From assembly GCF_024213555.1 (NCBI RefSeq), contig NZ_JANAVO010000001.1:1116001-1180000 (forward strand): DNA of 64,000 nt, written 5' to 3'. Position 1 is the first letter of the stretch. Every line of letters starts with the position of its first letter. Below the pieces are notes generated by a model. The model was not told the DNA's origin, searched no databases, and worked only from the letters and a program-made list of their open reading frames with translations. This document shows, one piece after another, positions 7,998 through 17,769 of this stretch. The stretch is from Allokutzneria sp. A3M-2-11 16 (GTDB lineage: Bacteria; Actinomycetota; Actinomycetes; Mycobacteriales; Pseudonocardiaceae). The position numbers and the translations under genes were made by a program.

Positions 7998-9614
7998 ATG
8001 CCGCAAGGGGACTTCGTCACACACCGGGTCACCAACCAGCCGCCCGCGCTCGCCGACTTCGACGCCTCGGCCTGCGACCCCGCGCTGACCAGCGCGATCA
8101 CCGATGCGGAGCTGCTGGAACGGCTGCACGGGATCGGCCGCCTCACCGGATCGGCGCAGGCGCGCGAGCACGGGAGGCTCGCCAACGAGAACCCGCCCGT
8201 CCTGCGCACCCACGACCGTTGGGGCAATCGCGTGGACGAGGTGGAGTTCCATCCTTCGTGGCACTGGCTGATGGGCCATGCGGTCGAAATGGGATTGCAC
8301 GCGGCGCCGTGGTCCCCGGACGCGGGCCCCGGCGCGCACCTCGCCCGTGCGGCGGGCTTCTACCTGTGGAGCCAGGCCGAGTCCGGCCACGGCTGCCCCA
8401 TCTCGATGACCTACGCGTCGATCCCCGCGCTGCGCCACTCCCCCGAGCTCGCGGAGCGCTTCGAGCCCGGGCTGCGCTCGCGCACCTACGACTTCGGCCT
8501 CCGCCCGCCCGAGGCGAAGGCGGGGCTGCTGGCGGGCATGTCGATGACGGAGAAGCAGGGCGGCAGCGACGTCCGCGCGAACACGACGACGGCGAAGCCG
8601 CTGGCCGACGGCAGCTACGAGCTGGTCGGGCACAAGTGGTTCACCTCGGCGCCGATGAACGACCTGTTCCTGACTCTCGCGCAGGCACCGGGCGGGCTGA
8701 CCTGCTTCGTGCTGCCGCGCGTGCTCCCGGACGGCTCGCGCAACCCGATTCGCTTGCAGCGCTTGAAGGACAAGCTCGGCAACAAGTCGAACGCGTCGTC
8801 GGAGATCGAGTACGCGGGCGCGCTCGGATGGCGCGTCGGCGAGGAGGGGCGCGGGGTCCCGACGATCATCGAGATGGTGTCGATGACGCGGCTGGACTGC
8901 GTGATCGGTTCGGCGTCGACGGTGCGCGCGGCGCTGACCGAGGCCGCGCACCACGTGGCGCACCGCTCCGCGTTCGGTTCCCGGCTGGCCGACACACCGC
9001 TCATGTCGGCGGTGGTGGCCGATCTGGCGCTGGAGTCCGAGGCGGCGACCCGGATCGCGATGCGCCTCGCCCGCGCGGTGGACGCCGGAGAGCGGTCGCT
9101 GCTGCGGCTGGCGCTCCCGGTCTCGAAGTACTACGTGTGCAAGCGCTGCCCGGTCGCGGTGGCGGAAGCCCTGGAATGCTTGGGCGGCAACGGTTATGTC
9201 GAGGACTCCGGGTTGCCGCGGCTCTACCGGGACGCGCCGCTGAACTCGATCTGGGAGGGCTCGGGCAACGTCACCGCACTGGATGCCTTGCGCGCCATGG
9301 CCAAAGAACCGTCCACAGTGGACGCATTGCTCACCGAGATCGACCTGGCCGCCAGGGTCGACGCGCGACTGGACGCGGGCGTCGCCGACCTCCGCAAGGA
9401 ACTGGCCGACCCGCATCCCGCCCGCGCGAGGCGGTTGGCCGAGCTCGCCGCCCTGTGCCTCCAAGGCTCCCTGCTCCTCCGCGAAGCCCCGACCGAGGTG
9501 TCCGACGCCTTCCTGGCCACCCGCTTCGGCCCGGAAACCACGCGCACCTTCGGCACGCTCCCGCGCGGCCTCGACACCACCGCGCTCGTCACCCGGGTCA
9601 CCCCCTCCTGCTGA
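7998..9614 (+). CDS. AidB-like acyl-CoA dehydrogenase family flavoprotein
   Basis: 538 residues from ATG 7998 (MPQGDFVTHRVTNQPP), close to the length of E. coli AidB; the open frame extends upstream but without support. Typical segments are THDRWGNRVDEVEFHPSWHW, GMSMTEKQGGSDVRANTT (FAD and substrate binding) and LGGNGYVEDSGLPRLYRDAP with EGSGNV. The last part corresponds to the C-terminal helical region that in AidB binds DNA. AidB is induced by alkylation damage and is thought to protect DNA, with weak isovaleryl-CoA dehydrogenase activity. The gene stands alone, ending in a convergent repeat. It also holds one GTCCACAGTGGAC motif at 9311. Confidence 0.85.
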   Translation: MPQGDFVTHRVTNQPPALADFDASACDPALTSAITDAELLERLHGIGRLTGSAQAREHGRLANENPPVLRTHDRWGNRVDEVEFHPSWHWLMGHAVEMGLHAAPWSPDAGPGAHLARAAGFYLWSQAESGHGCPISMTYASIPALRHSPELAERFEPGLRSRTYDFGLRPPEAKAGLLAGMSMTEKQGGSDVRANTTTAKPLADGSYELVGHKWFTSAPMNDLFLTLAQAPGGLTCFVLPRVLPDGSRNPIRLQRLKDKLGNKSNASSEIEYAGALGWRVGEEGRGVPTIIEMVSMTRLDCVIGSASTVRAALTEAAHHVAHRSAFGSRLADTPLMSAVVADLALESEAATRIAMRLARAVDAGERSLLRLALPVSKYYVCKRCPVAVAEALECLGGNGYVEDSGLPRLYRDAPLNSIWEGSGNVTALDALRAMAKEPSTVDALLTEIDLAARVDARLDAGVADLRKELADPHPARARRLAELAALCLQGSLLLREAPTEVSDAFLATRFGPETTRTFGTLPRGLDTTALVTRVTPSC

Positions 9615-9617
9615 GGC

Positions 9618-9755
9618 GGTTGGGGCGTCTTCAAGTACCGCCAACCCCCTCCCCAGCGGTCGCTAACCGCAGCTAACCCCCGAGGGAGCCAAGGGGGTTA
9701 GCTGCGGTTTTCGGTGATCGTTTGGGGGGTTCGGGGTACTTGAAGACGGGGGAAC
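9618..9755. repeat. Intergenic convergent-junction repeat, copy 1
   Basis: The ends are CGTCTTCAAGTAC (9626-9638) and GTACTTGAAGACG (9736-9748), an inverted pair. The centre is a perfect 17-bp stem, AACCGCAGCTAACCCCC (9665-9681) with its complement at 9693-9709, and an 11-nt loop. The element fills the space between the converging aidB-like and DUF501 genes, so it could stop transcription from both sides. Confidence 0.8.
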
Positions 9756-9765
9756 CCGCGCTGGG

Positions 9766-10284
9766 TCAGGAGGGTGGGGAGTGGCGTTGGGCGCAGGGGC
9801 CGGGTTTCCACCACTCGCCCGCGGCTTCGATGGACTCGTCGCCGAAGGGGTTCACGCCTGGGCCCGCGGCCAGCGCGTGGGCTACGTGGACGTGAAGGCA
9901 CTTGACGCGGTCGGGCATGCCGCCTGCGCTGACCTTGGTGCCCAGGGACTCGATCGCGTCGCGTTCGGCCAGGTAGGACTCGTGTGCCTTGCGGTACTGC
10001 TCGGCCAGGGCCGGGTCCTGGGCCAGGCGCTCGGTCATCTCCTGCATCACGCCGGACGCCTCCTGCGTGCCCAGGCGGGAGGACAGCCGAGCGCAGGTCA
10101 GGTAGTACATCGTCGGGAACGGCGTCCCGTCCTCCAGGCGCGGGTTGGTCTGCACCACGGCCGGGTCACCGCACGGACAGCGGTAAGCCACGGCACGAAC
10201 TCCGCGCGGGGTCCTGCCGAGCTGCGCGGTGATCGCGTCCCGGTCTGCCTGGCTGGCGGGCTCGTGCCCGGCTCCGGACGTCAC
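9766..10284 (-). CDS. DUF501 domain protein
   Basis: 172 residues from GTG 10284. This start was preferred because GGAGG, overlapping the ftsB stop codon, lies 9 bp upstream. The protein has the conserved DUF501 features: QLGRTPRGVRAVAYRCPCGD, a TNPRLEDGTPFPTMYYLTC segment, and a C-terminal PDRVKCLHVHVAHALA block with GVNPFGDE. The conserved Cys and His residues suggest metal binding or catalysis, but no function is established for the family. It is almost always found between ftsB and ppx in actinobacteria and is probably cotranscribed with eno and ftsB here. Confidence 0.9.
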   Translation of the reverse strand: MTSGAGHEPASQADRDAITAQLGRTPRGVRAVAYRCPCGDPAVVQTNPRLEDGTPFPTMYYLTCARLSSRLGTQEASGVMQEMTERLAQDPALAEQYRKAHESYLAERDAIESLGTKVSAGGMPDRVKCLHVHVAHALAAGPGVNPFGDESIEAAGEWWKPGPCAQRHSPPS

Positions 10285-10289
10285 TGCGG

Positions 10290-10925
10290 TCAGCCTCCGA
10301 CGATCGTTTCCCACAGGCGCTCGAACCACGTCTTGTTCGGGGCCACCTGCTTGGTGTTGTCCTGTTCCTGCGGCGCCGCCGGGGTCGGCAGCTCCACCAC
10401 GTACGGGGTCTCCCCCGGGTTGACGTACTTCAGCCGCCGCCGCGCCTCGGCCTCCACCTGGGCGGGGTCGAGCAGCTGGGCCTTGCGCTCCTCCAGCCTG
10501 CGCACCTCGGCGGCGTTCTGCTGCTGGAGCAGGGTTTCCTGGCGGATCTCCGAGCGCTGGCTGATGTAGGTCCGCAACGGCACCGCGACCGACAGCACCA
10601 GCGCGCAGACCACCAGCGCCAGCATCGCGGCCCGGCGGGTGGACGAGAGCTGGAAGGCCCCCGCCGCCTTCGGCGCCATCCTCGGCCTGCGCGGCTGCGG
10701 GGTGCGGCGGGGCGGTCCGCCGCGATGGGGTGAGCCCGGCTGCTGCTCACGCGCGTGCGGCCGACCCGCGCGTTCGCCCCGCTCGCTGCGATCACTGCGA
10801 TCGCTGCGATCTCCTCGAATGCCGGTCCAGCCGCTCAGCCTGCGCTGGGCGCGCTCCGGTCGACGCGCCGCCGCGGCTTCGGTCCGGCGGCGGCGGCGCT
10901 CCCGATCCTGATCGCGCCCAGCCAT
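10290..10925 (-). CDS. ftsB: Septum formation initiator FtsB/DivIC family protein
   Basis: A 211-residue bitopic division protein. A long, Arg-rich cytoplasmic N terminus of about 100 residues includes a short DRSDRSDRSERGER repeat. It is followed by one membrane span (AAMLALVVCALVLSVAVPL), an extracellular coiled coil (SEIRQETLLQQQNAAEVRRL) and LKYVNPGETPYVVELP. FtsB/DivIC joins FtsL and FtsQ in the divisome and signals activation of septal wall synthesis. The ATG is 6 bp after the eno stop codon and the gene ends next to DUF501, so eno-ftsB-DUF501 look like one operon. The basic N-terminal extension is common in actinobacterial homologues. Confidence 0.9.
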   Translation of the reverse strand: MAGRDQDRERRRRRTEAAAARRPERAQRRLSGWTGIRGDRSDRSDRSERGERAGRPHAREQQPGSPHRGGPPRRTPQPRRPRMAPKAAGAFQLSSTRRAAMLALVVCALVLSVAVPLRTYISQRSEIRQETLLQQQNAAEVRRLEERKAQLLDPAQVEAEARRRLKYVNPGETPYVVELPTPAAPQEQDNTKQVAPNKTWFERLWETIVGG

Positions 10926-10931
10926 GGCTCA

Positions 10932-12272
<1,341 letters not shown>

Positions 12273-13118
12273 CTAGTCGTGCCGAGCGAGCACGTCGCGG
12301 ACCACCTCCGCGGCAACGGCGCCGAGCCCGGCCGGAGCCCCCCTACGCGCCCTGACCCGCAGCGGAGCGGGCCGCAACGTGGGAAGTCCTACATATTCGG
12401 CCAGCCCCTCCGGGCGGCGCGCGGTGACCGGGAGCAGCGTGACGCCGAGCCCGCCCCGGGCCGCGGCGAGCACTCCGGAGAGGTCCTGCGCCTCACACGC
12501 GAGCCGGTGCGGGATGCGCTCCTCGTTGAGCGCCGCGAGCGCGGTCCGCCGCACCACGCAGGGCTCGGCGTAGACGACGAGGGGCAGCGGGTCGCTCGGC
12601 ACGAACTTCGGCGCCGCGAACCAGGTGAGCCGCATCGTGCCCGCCGCGCGGCTGCGCCCGCCGGAGGGCCCGCCGAGCAGCAGCGCGAGATCGACGTCAC
12701 CGTGCTCGACCGCCTCGGCCAGCCGCGCGGAGCGGTCCAGGCGGAAGCGGATCTCGCGTTGTGGGAACGCATCGCGCAGGGCGACGGCCAGTTCCGGCAG
12801 GAGCTGGTCGGCCGCGTGCTCGCTGGAGCCGATGACCAGCGCGGCGTCGTGGTCGAGCCCGAGCCTGCGCAGCGCCTGGTCGTGCGCGGCGAGGATCGAC
12901 CTGGCTTCGCCGAGGAGCCGTTCGCCGCGTTCGGTGAAGCGGCTCTGGCGGCCGTCGCGTTCGAGCAGGTCCGCGCCGACGAGCTTGGCCAGCCGCGCGA
13001 TGTGCTGGCTGACCGCGGACTGCGTCAGGTGCAACGCGGTGGCCGCGCGGTGGAATCCGCCGTGGTCGGCGATGGCCACCAGGCTGCGGAGCTGGACGAT
13101 GTCGAGGACGGCGGCCAT
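12273..13118 (-). CDS. LysR-family transcriptional regulator
   Basis: 281 residues from ATG 13118 (MAAVLDIVQLRSLVAIADHG). The N-terminal winged helix-turn-helix FHRAATALHLTQSAVSQHIARL is followed by the linker helix and a periplasmic-binding-protein-like effector domain (LALLLGG, then CVVRRTALAAL and GGLGVTLLPVTARR). It is divergent from the EamA exporter gene at 13215, the classic arrangement in which a LysR protein controls its neighbour. The ligand is unknown; by analogy it may be a metabolite exported by the transporter. Confidence 0.9.
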   Translation of the reverse strand: MAAVLDIVQLRSLVAIADHGGFHRAATALHLTQSAVSQHIARLAKLVGADLLERDGRQSRFTERGERLLGEARSILAAHDQALRRLGLDHDAALVIGSSEHAADQLLPELAVALRDAFPQREIRFRLDRSARLAEAVEHGDVDLALLLGGPSGGRSRAAGTMRLTWFAAPKFVPSDPLPLVVYAEPCVVRRTALAALNEERIPHRLACEAQDLSGVLAAARGGLGVTLLPVTARRPEGLAEYVGLPTLRPAPLRVRARRGAPAGLGAVAAEVVRDVLARHD

Positions 13119-13147
13119 GCGCGAATGGTAGCTCCCCATCAATCACA

Positions 13148-13177
13148 TTTGCTGATCGATCGCGTTTCCTAATCGAT
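13148..13177. promoter_or_regulatory. Direct repeat in the LysR/EamA divergent promoter
   Basis: TTTGCTGATCGAT (13148-13160) and TTTCCTAATCGAT (13165-13177) match at 11 of 13 positions with a 17-bp period. They lie in the 96-bp region between the divergent genes, which is markedly AT-richer than its surroundings. This is a candidate regulator binding site or overlapping promoter. Confidence 0.4.
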
Positions 13178-13214
13178 TGGCATCACGGCCGGACCCGCGG
13201 ATCACCCTGACCGC

Positions 13215-14111
13215 ATGAGGATTCCCGTTCCGATCGCGACCGGAGTCGTGTTCGTCTGGACATCGGGGTACCTGCTCGGCGCTCTCGCCGTCGGCATTGT
13301 CCCGCCGTACCTGCTGACGGCGGTGCGCCTGACGCTGGGCGCCGTGCTGATGGGCGTGATCGCGCTCGCGACCCGCGCGCGCTGGCCGCGCGGACGACTC
13401 CTGCTGCACGTCTGCGTTGCCGGAGTGCTCACCCAGGCCGTGCAGTTCGTCGGTGTCTACGGCGGATTGCAGGCTGGAGTTCCCGCGGCGGTCACCGCGC
13501 TCGTGATGGCGTTGAACCCGGTGCTGACGGCGGTTCTGGTGACCGGGTTGCTCGGCGAGCGCGTCGGTCGCCCGCAGCTGGTCGGGCTCGCACTCGGGGT
13601 GCTGTCGGTGATCGCGGTGCTCGGCGAGCGCGTCGTGGAGGTTGGGCTGGACGCGGGCAGCCTGTTGACGCTGCTCGGACTGTTCGGCTTTGCGATCGGC
13701 GGGATTTACCAACAGCGGTTCTGCACCGGAGTGGACGTGCGGACCGCGAGCACCGTGCAGATGGCCGTGTCCGCGCCCGTGGTCGGAGTGCTGGCTCTGT
13801 TCGAGGGCGGCACGGTGGCCGATTGGACCGGTGCCGGGCTGATCGCGCTGTGGTTGGTGTTGATCAACGCATTGTTCGGCACGGCGGTGTACATGGAGGC
13901 GGTCCGGCGCGGCGGTGCTCGCCGGGCCAGCTCGCTGTTCAGCGTCGTGCCCGCGGTGACGGCGATCGCCGCGTGGCCGGTGCTCGGCGAGGTGCCGTCG
14001 CTCGGCGCGGTCGCCGGGCTCGTCATGGGCGCGGCGGCCTGCGTGCTGGGGACGGCGGAAACCCGTCCGGTACCGCGAAGAGATCGCGTTGCGTCCGTCC
14101 ATCCGGGATGA
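13215..14111 (+). CDS. EamA-family (DMT superfamily) membrane exporter
   Basis: A 298-residue integral membrane protein with ten predicted hydrophobic segments in two homologous halves, for example IPVPIATGVVFVWTSGYLLG at the N terminus and VGLALGVLSVIAVLGERVV in the middle. GGARRASSLFSVVPAVTAI in the second half corresponds to the second EamA repeat. Such proteins export amino acids, nucleosides or other small metabolites. The divergent LysR gene at 12273 probably regulates it. The substrate cannot be told from the sequence. Confidence 0.88.
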   Translation: MRIPVPIATGVVFVWTSGYLLGALAVGIVPPYLLTAVRLTLGAVLMGVIALATRARWPRGRLLLHVCVAGVLTQAVQFVGVYGGLQAGVPAAVTALVMALNPVLTAVLVTGLLGERVGRPQLVGLALGVLSVIAVLGERVVEVGLDAGSLLTLLGLFGFAIGGIYQQRFCTGVDVRTASTVQMAVSAPVVGVLALFEGGTVADWTGAGLIALWLVLINALFGTAVYMEAVRRGGARRASSLFSVVPAVTAIAAWPVLGEVPSLGAVAGLVMGAAACVLGTAETRPVPRRDRVASVHPG

Positions 14112-14197
14112 TCACTGAGGGTGCCGGTGCGCGCTGCCGACTGCCCACCATCCGGCGGTCGATCACTGGCCGCCCGCGGCGTAGCGTGGGGTGGACC

Positions 14198-14575
14198 ATG
14201 AGCGACGGCACATTCGAGGCGTTCCGCAGGGCCGAGGCGCTACTCGCGCGACGGCGGCCCCTTGACGCCATCCGGGCTCTGGAACCGGTGCTGGAGAACG
14301 AACCCAACACACCGAGCGTGCAGCTGCTCGCTGCGCGCGCCTACTTCGCCTCCGCTCAGCTCAACCGGGCGGAGGCGGCTTTTCGGCGCGTGGTCGAGCT
14401 CGATCCGACCGATCACTACGCGCGGTTCGGGCTCGGCAAGACGCTGCACCGCCAGGGCCGCCTGCACGACGCGGTGCGGCAGCTGAGGATCGCGGTGGCC
14501 ATGCTCCCCTCCCCGGACTACCAGGAAGCCCTCAACGAGGTGCGCGCCCGGATAGCCGTGGAGAACAGCAACTAG
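14198..14575 (+). CDS. Small tetratricopeptide-repeat protein
   Basis: 125 residues from ATG 14198; the same frame is open further upstream inside the EamA gene but without meaning. Three TPR units are visible: AFRRAEALLARRRPLDAIRALEPVLE, VQLLAARAYFASAQLNRAEAAFRRVVELDP, and ARFGLGKTLHRQGRLHDAVRQLRIAVAMLP. TPRs form a concave helical scaffold for protein binding. No signal peptide is seen, so it is probably a cytoplasmic adaptor. The partner is unknown. Confidence 0.85.
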   Translation: MSDGTFEAFRRAEALLARRRPLDAIRALEPVLENEPNTPSVQLLAARAYFASAQLNRAEAAFRRVVELDPTDHYARFGLGKTLHRQGRLHDAVRQLRIAVAMLPSPDYQEALNEVRARIAVENSN

Positions 14576-14625
14576 CGCGTGTCCTGCAAGCGGTTGAGCC
14601 GAGGGTTCCGGTAACGATGCCGCCC

Positions 14626-14764
14626 GGGTTGGGGCGTCTTCAAGTACCCCCAACCCCCCACTCGATCATCTTTAACCACCCCCAACCCCGACACCGCCCC
14701 AGGGTTTGCCGTCGTTAAAGACCGCTGGGACGAGGGTCGGGGGTACTTGAAGACCGGCAAACCT
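14626..14764. repeat. Intergenic convergent-junction repeat, copy 2
   Basis: The ends GGGCGTCTTCAAGTAC and GTACTTGAAGAC (14743-14754) match the other copies. The inner stem is degenerate, with CTTTAAC (14670-14676) and GTTAAAG (14714-14720) retained. The whole element is nested in a second perfect inverted pair, TCCTGCAAGC (14582-14591) and GCTTGCAGGA (14769-14778). It separates the converging TPR and transglycosylase genes. Confidence 0.75.
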
Positions 14765-14785
14765 GACGGCTTGCAGGAGAAGGTC

Positions 14786-15604
14786 CTAGCGGCCGAGGCT
14801 GCGGCGGGCGTAGGTGTCGGCGACGCCGAAGACCTTCTGGCCGTACTCCGTGGAGTTGTTGTAGGAGAAGACCGCCGCCCACCAGCCCTTGGCCTCGCCG
14901 AGGTCGCGGTTGGCCGAGCACAGGTAGCGGGCGGCCGTCACCGCGGCGTCGTCGATCTGCTGCGGGTCGGCGCGGCCGTCGCCGTTGCCGTCGGCGGCGT
15001 AGCGCTTCCACGTGCCCGGGATGAACTGGAGCGGACCCACCGCGCGGTCCCACGTCGTGTCCCCGTCGAGCGTTCCGCCGTCCGAGTCGGGGATCGCGCG
15101 CACGTTCGGCCCGCCGTCCAGCGGGATGCCGATGATCGGCCTGGACGGCCTGCCCTCGTCGGTGAGGGTGGCACCGCCGTAGCGGCCGTGGTTGGACTCG
15201 ATGCGGCCGATGCCCGCGACGGTCGCCCAGGACAGGCGGCAGCGCGGCCGTTCCACCCGCATCGCCAGATCGGCGAGCGCGTAGGCGCGCAGCGCCCTGG
15301 CCGGTACGTCAACGGTGTTCGAGAGCTTGGTCGCCCACTCGGTCAACGGATCATGACCGGCGGGAGCGCCTTGCGGAGCGGGGACCACGCCCGCGTCACC
15401 GGGGATCACCGAGCCCGGCCGCACCGGAGCCGCGGTGATCGGCGTCTCCGGCTTGCTGTCGCGGGTCGGCGTGACCAGGTCGACGAGCACGGCCAGGCCG
15501 AGGCCACCGATTCCGAGCACCAGACCGACGACGAGGAGCCGCCCCAGCAGCGAGCGCCCGCGACGCGGCGGGAGCGGCGACAGCACCGGGGCAGGGGTTA
15601 CCAC
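14786..15604 (-). CDS. Membrane-anchored lytic transglycosylase paralogue 2
   Basis: A 272-residue protein (GTG 15604) with an N-terminal membrane anchor (LLGRLLVVGLVLGIGGLGLAV), a Pro-rich spacer and a transglycosylase domain. The motif ATVAGIGRIESNHGRYGG holds the expected catalytic Glu, followed by IPDSDGGTLDGDTTWDRAVG, LQFIPGTWKRYAADGNGD and AARYLCSANRDL. It lies between mazG and eno, the place of lpqU in mycobacteria, so it or its neighbour is the likely positional orthologue. It trims peptidoglycan glycan strands. The next paralogue, at 15638, is 33 bp upstream and on the same strand, suggesting an operon. Confidence 0.88.
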   Translation of the reverse strand: MVTPAPVLSPLPPRRGRSLLGRLLVVGLVLGIGGLGLAVLVDLVTPTRDSKPETPITAAPVRPGSVIPGDAGVVPAPQGAPAGHDPLTEWATKLSNTVDVPARALRAYALADLAMRVERPRCRLSWATVAGIGRIESNHGRYGGATLTDEGRPSRPIIGIPLDGGPNVRAIPDSDGGTLDGDTTWDRAVGPLQFIPGTWKRYAADGNGDGRADPQQIDDAAVTAARYLCSANRDLGEAKGWWAAVFSYNNSTEYGQKVFGVADTYARRSLGR

Positions 15605-15637
15605 CCGGTCAGGTTACGGGGTTTTCTCGTGCCCGGG

Positions 15638-16447
15638 TCAGAGCCGACGGCTCAACCTGCCATAACGATCCGCGCGGTCGAGCACGTCCTGGGCGTACCT
15701 GCGGCTCTCGTTGTAGGTCAGCACACCGCGCCACCAGCCGTCCTCCGTGCCCAGGTCACCCCCGGAAGCGCAGAGGTAGCGGGCGGCGGCCAGCGCGGCG
15801 TCGTCGAGGTCGTTGGGGTCGGCGAGCCCGTCGCCGTCCGCGTCCGCCTCCCAATCGCGCCAGGTGGTCGGGATGAACTGCATCGGACCGACCGCGCGAT
15901 CCCACACGGTGTCCCCGTCGAGCCTGCCGCCGTCGCTGTCCGGGATCGACTTCACCCCGGGGCGCCCGTCCAGTGGGAGGCCGCGGATGGGCAGGGTCGG
16001 CCGCGCGTCGGGGCCCAGCCGCGCGCCGTTGAACCGGCCGTGGTTGGACTCGACCTGGCCGATCCCGGCGAGCACGGTCCAGGTGATCCGGCAGGCCGGG
16101 CGCTCGCGCTGGAGCCGGATGGTCGCGTAGCCGTACGCCTGGAGTGCCGCCCTCGGCACGTTGAGCAGATCGGACATGCTGCTCGCCCAGCCCGCCAGCT
16201 GGCGCTGCGGTGACCGGCCGAGCACCGCCAGGTTCGCGGCGAGCCCGAGCCTCGGCAACGCGGTGCCGCCGTTGGGCGGGGCGCTCGCGGGCAGCAGCGG
16301 CTCGGTGGGGCCGGAGGGCTGCTGCCGGGGCCGGGCCACGGGGTCGTCGGAGACGAGCAGCACGGAGAGCGCGCACGCCGCCATGCCCAGCGAACCGACC
16401 ACGAGCGCCGACCACCGCCGTTTCGCCCAGGACACGTCGAGCCGCAC
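15638..16447 (-). CDS. Membrane-anchored lytic transglycosylase paralogue 3
   Basis: 269 residues from GTG 16447, with GAGGAGG about 7 bp upstream. The N-terminal anchor is WSALVVGSLGMAACALSVLL. The catalytic segment TVLAGIGQVESNHGRFNG has the expected Glu, and LDGDTVWDRAVGPMQFIPTT with ADADGDGLADPNDLDDAAL follows the same order as the two paralogues at 6529 and 14786. The close resemblance and tandem order with the 14786 gene indicate a local duplication. It is predicted to face the periplasm-like zone or cell wall. Confidence 0.88.
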   Translation of the reverse strand: MRLDVSWAKRRWSALVVGSLGMAACALSVLLVSDDPVARPRQQPSGPTEPLLPASAPPNGGTALPRLGLAANLAVLGRSPQRQLAGWASSMSDLLNVPRAALQAYGYATIRLQRERPACRITWTVLAGIGQVESNHGRFNGARLGPDARPTLPIRGLPLDGRPGVKSIPDSDGGRLDGDTVWDRAVGPMQFIPTTWRDWEADADGDGLADPNDLDDAALAAARYLCASGGDLGTEDGWWRGVLTYNESRRYAQDVLDRADRYGRLSRRL

Positions 16448-16663
16448 TGGAGCCTCCTCTCCGGCGGCCAGGGTGCCGGTAACGCCAGCGGTTCGGGCCA
16501 GGACGCGGGAGGACTCGCGGAGGAGTCACGCGAGCAGGTGAGAACGTTCGCTCATCCGGTGGATCTGTCCACTGTGGATAGACGCGGCGAATTCCGGGGG
16601 ACAGCGGCTGTTCGGGCAACTAGGCTGGCTCGTTCCCTTTCTCATGGCTGAAGGAGCCGACTC

Positions 16664-17623
16664 ATGGGCGCGCCCTACCCACCGATCGAGCCCTACGACC
16701 ACGGCATGCTCGACGTCGGCGACGGGAACCTCGTCTACTGGGAGACGTGTGGGAATCCGGACGGCAAGCCCGCGGTCGTCGTCCACGGCGGTCCGGGCTC
16801 CGGGTGCACGGTGAACCCGCGGAAGAACTTCGACCCCGAGCGCTATCGGATCATCCTGTTCGACCAACGCGGTTGTGGCCGCAGCCTGCCGCACGCAGCC
16901 GATCCGGCGACGGACATGAGCGTCAACACCACCGAACACCTGATCGGTGACATGGAGAAGCTGCGCGAACACCTCGGTGTGCAGCGCTGGCTGATCTACG
17001 GCGGCTCGTGGGGCGTGACGCTGGCGCTCGCCTACGCCCAGCGGTTCCCCGAACGCGTGTCCGAGATGGTGCTGCTCGCGGTGAGCACCACTCGTCGCCA
17101 CGAGCTGAGCTGGCTCTACGGCGGGGTTCGCCGGTTCTTCCCGGAGGCGTACGAGCGGTTCCGCGACGCCGTGCCGGAGGCCGACCGCGACGGTGACCTG
17201 ATCACCGCCTACGCGCGCATGATGGAGGACCCCGACCCCGACGTGCGGATCAAGGCCGCGCAGGAGTGGTGCCTCTGGGAGGACACCGTGCTCAGCCTGG
17301 AGCCCAACGGCTCACCGAGCGCCTTCATCGGCCGTCCTTCGGACTCCACCCTCGCCCTGGTCCGGATCATCACGCACTACTACTCGAACGCGGGGTGGCT
17401 GGAGGAAGGTGCGCTCATCCGGAATGCCCACCGCCTCAAGGGAATCCCGGGCGTGGTGATCCACGGCCGCCAGGACCTCAGCTGCCCGGCGGAGACCGCC
17501 CACGAGCTCGCCGCCGCGTGGCCCGACGCCGAACTGCACATCGTCGACCAGGCCGGGCACAAGGGCGGCGGCGACTTTCCCAAGCACCTGTTCACCGCAC
17601 TCGACCGCTTCGCCACCACCTGA
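16664..17623 (+). CDS. pip: Proline iminopeptidase (prolyl aminopeptidase), family S33
   Basis: A 319-residue alpha/beta hydrolase that releases N-terminal proline from peptides. The oxyanion motif VVHGGPGSG is near residues 39-47, the nucleophile is in YGGSWGVTLALAYA, the Asp is expected in VIHGRQDLSCP, and the His in DQAGHKGGGD. AAGGAG lies 7 bp before the ATG. It converges with a tricorn protease gene. In Thermoplasma, factor F1, the partner of tricorn, is a proline iminopeptidase, so the pair may act together in peptide recycling. A GTCCACTGTGGAT motif lies at 16567 in its upstream region. Confidence 0.93.
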   Translation: MGAPYPPIEPYDHGMLDVGDGNLVYWETCGNPDGKPAVVVHGGPGSGCTVNPRKNFDPERYRIILFDQRGCGRSLPHAADPATDMSVNTTEHLIGDMEKLREHLGVQRWLIYGGSWGVTLALAYAQRFPERVSEMVLLAVSTTRRHELSWLYGGVRRFFPEAYERFRDAVPEADRDGDLITAYARMMEDPDPDVRIKAAQEWCLWEDTVLSLEPNGSPSAFIGRPSDSTLALVRIITHYYSNAGWLEEGALIRNAHRLKGIPGVVIHGRQDLSCPAETAHELAAAWPDAELHIVDQAGHKGGGDFPKHLFTALDRFATT

Positions 17624-17630
17624 CGCACGC

Positions 17631-17763
17631 GGGTTGGGGCGTCTTCAAGTCCTACGAACCCCACCGAAATCGGTCTCAAACCGCCCCCAACCGTCGCGAG
17701 GGTTGGGGGCGGTTTGAGACCTCTGGGGTGGGGGTGCGGTGTACTTGAAGACACCCCGACCAC
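17631..17763. repeat. Intergenic convergent-junction repeat, copy 3
   Basis: The left end is GGGTTGGGGCGTCTTCAAGT (17631-17650) and the right end GTACTTGAAGACACCCCGAC (17741-17760). The centre is a perfect 21-bp stem (17672-17692 with 17701-17721, starting GGTCTCAAACCGCCCCCAAC) and an 8-nt loop. It separates the converging pip and tricorn genes. Confidence 0.85.
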
Positions 17764-17769
17764 GGTCGG

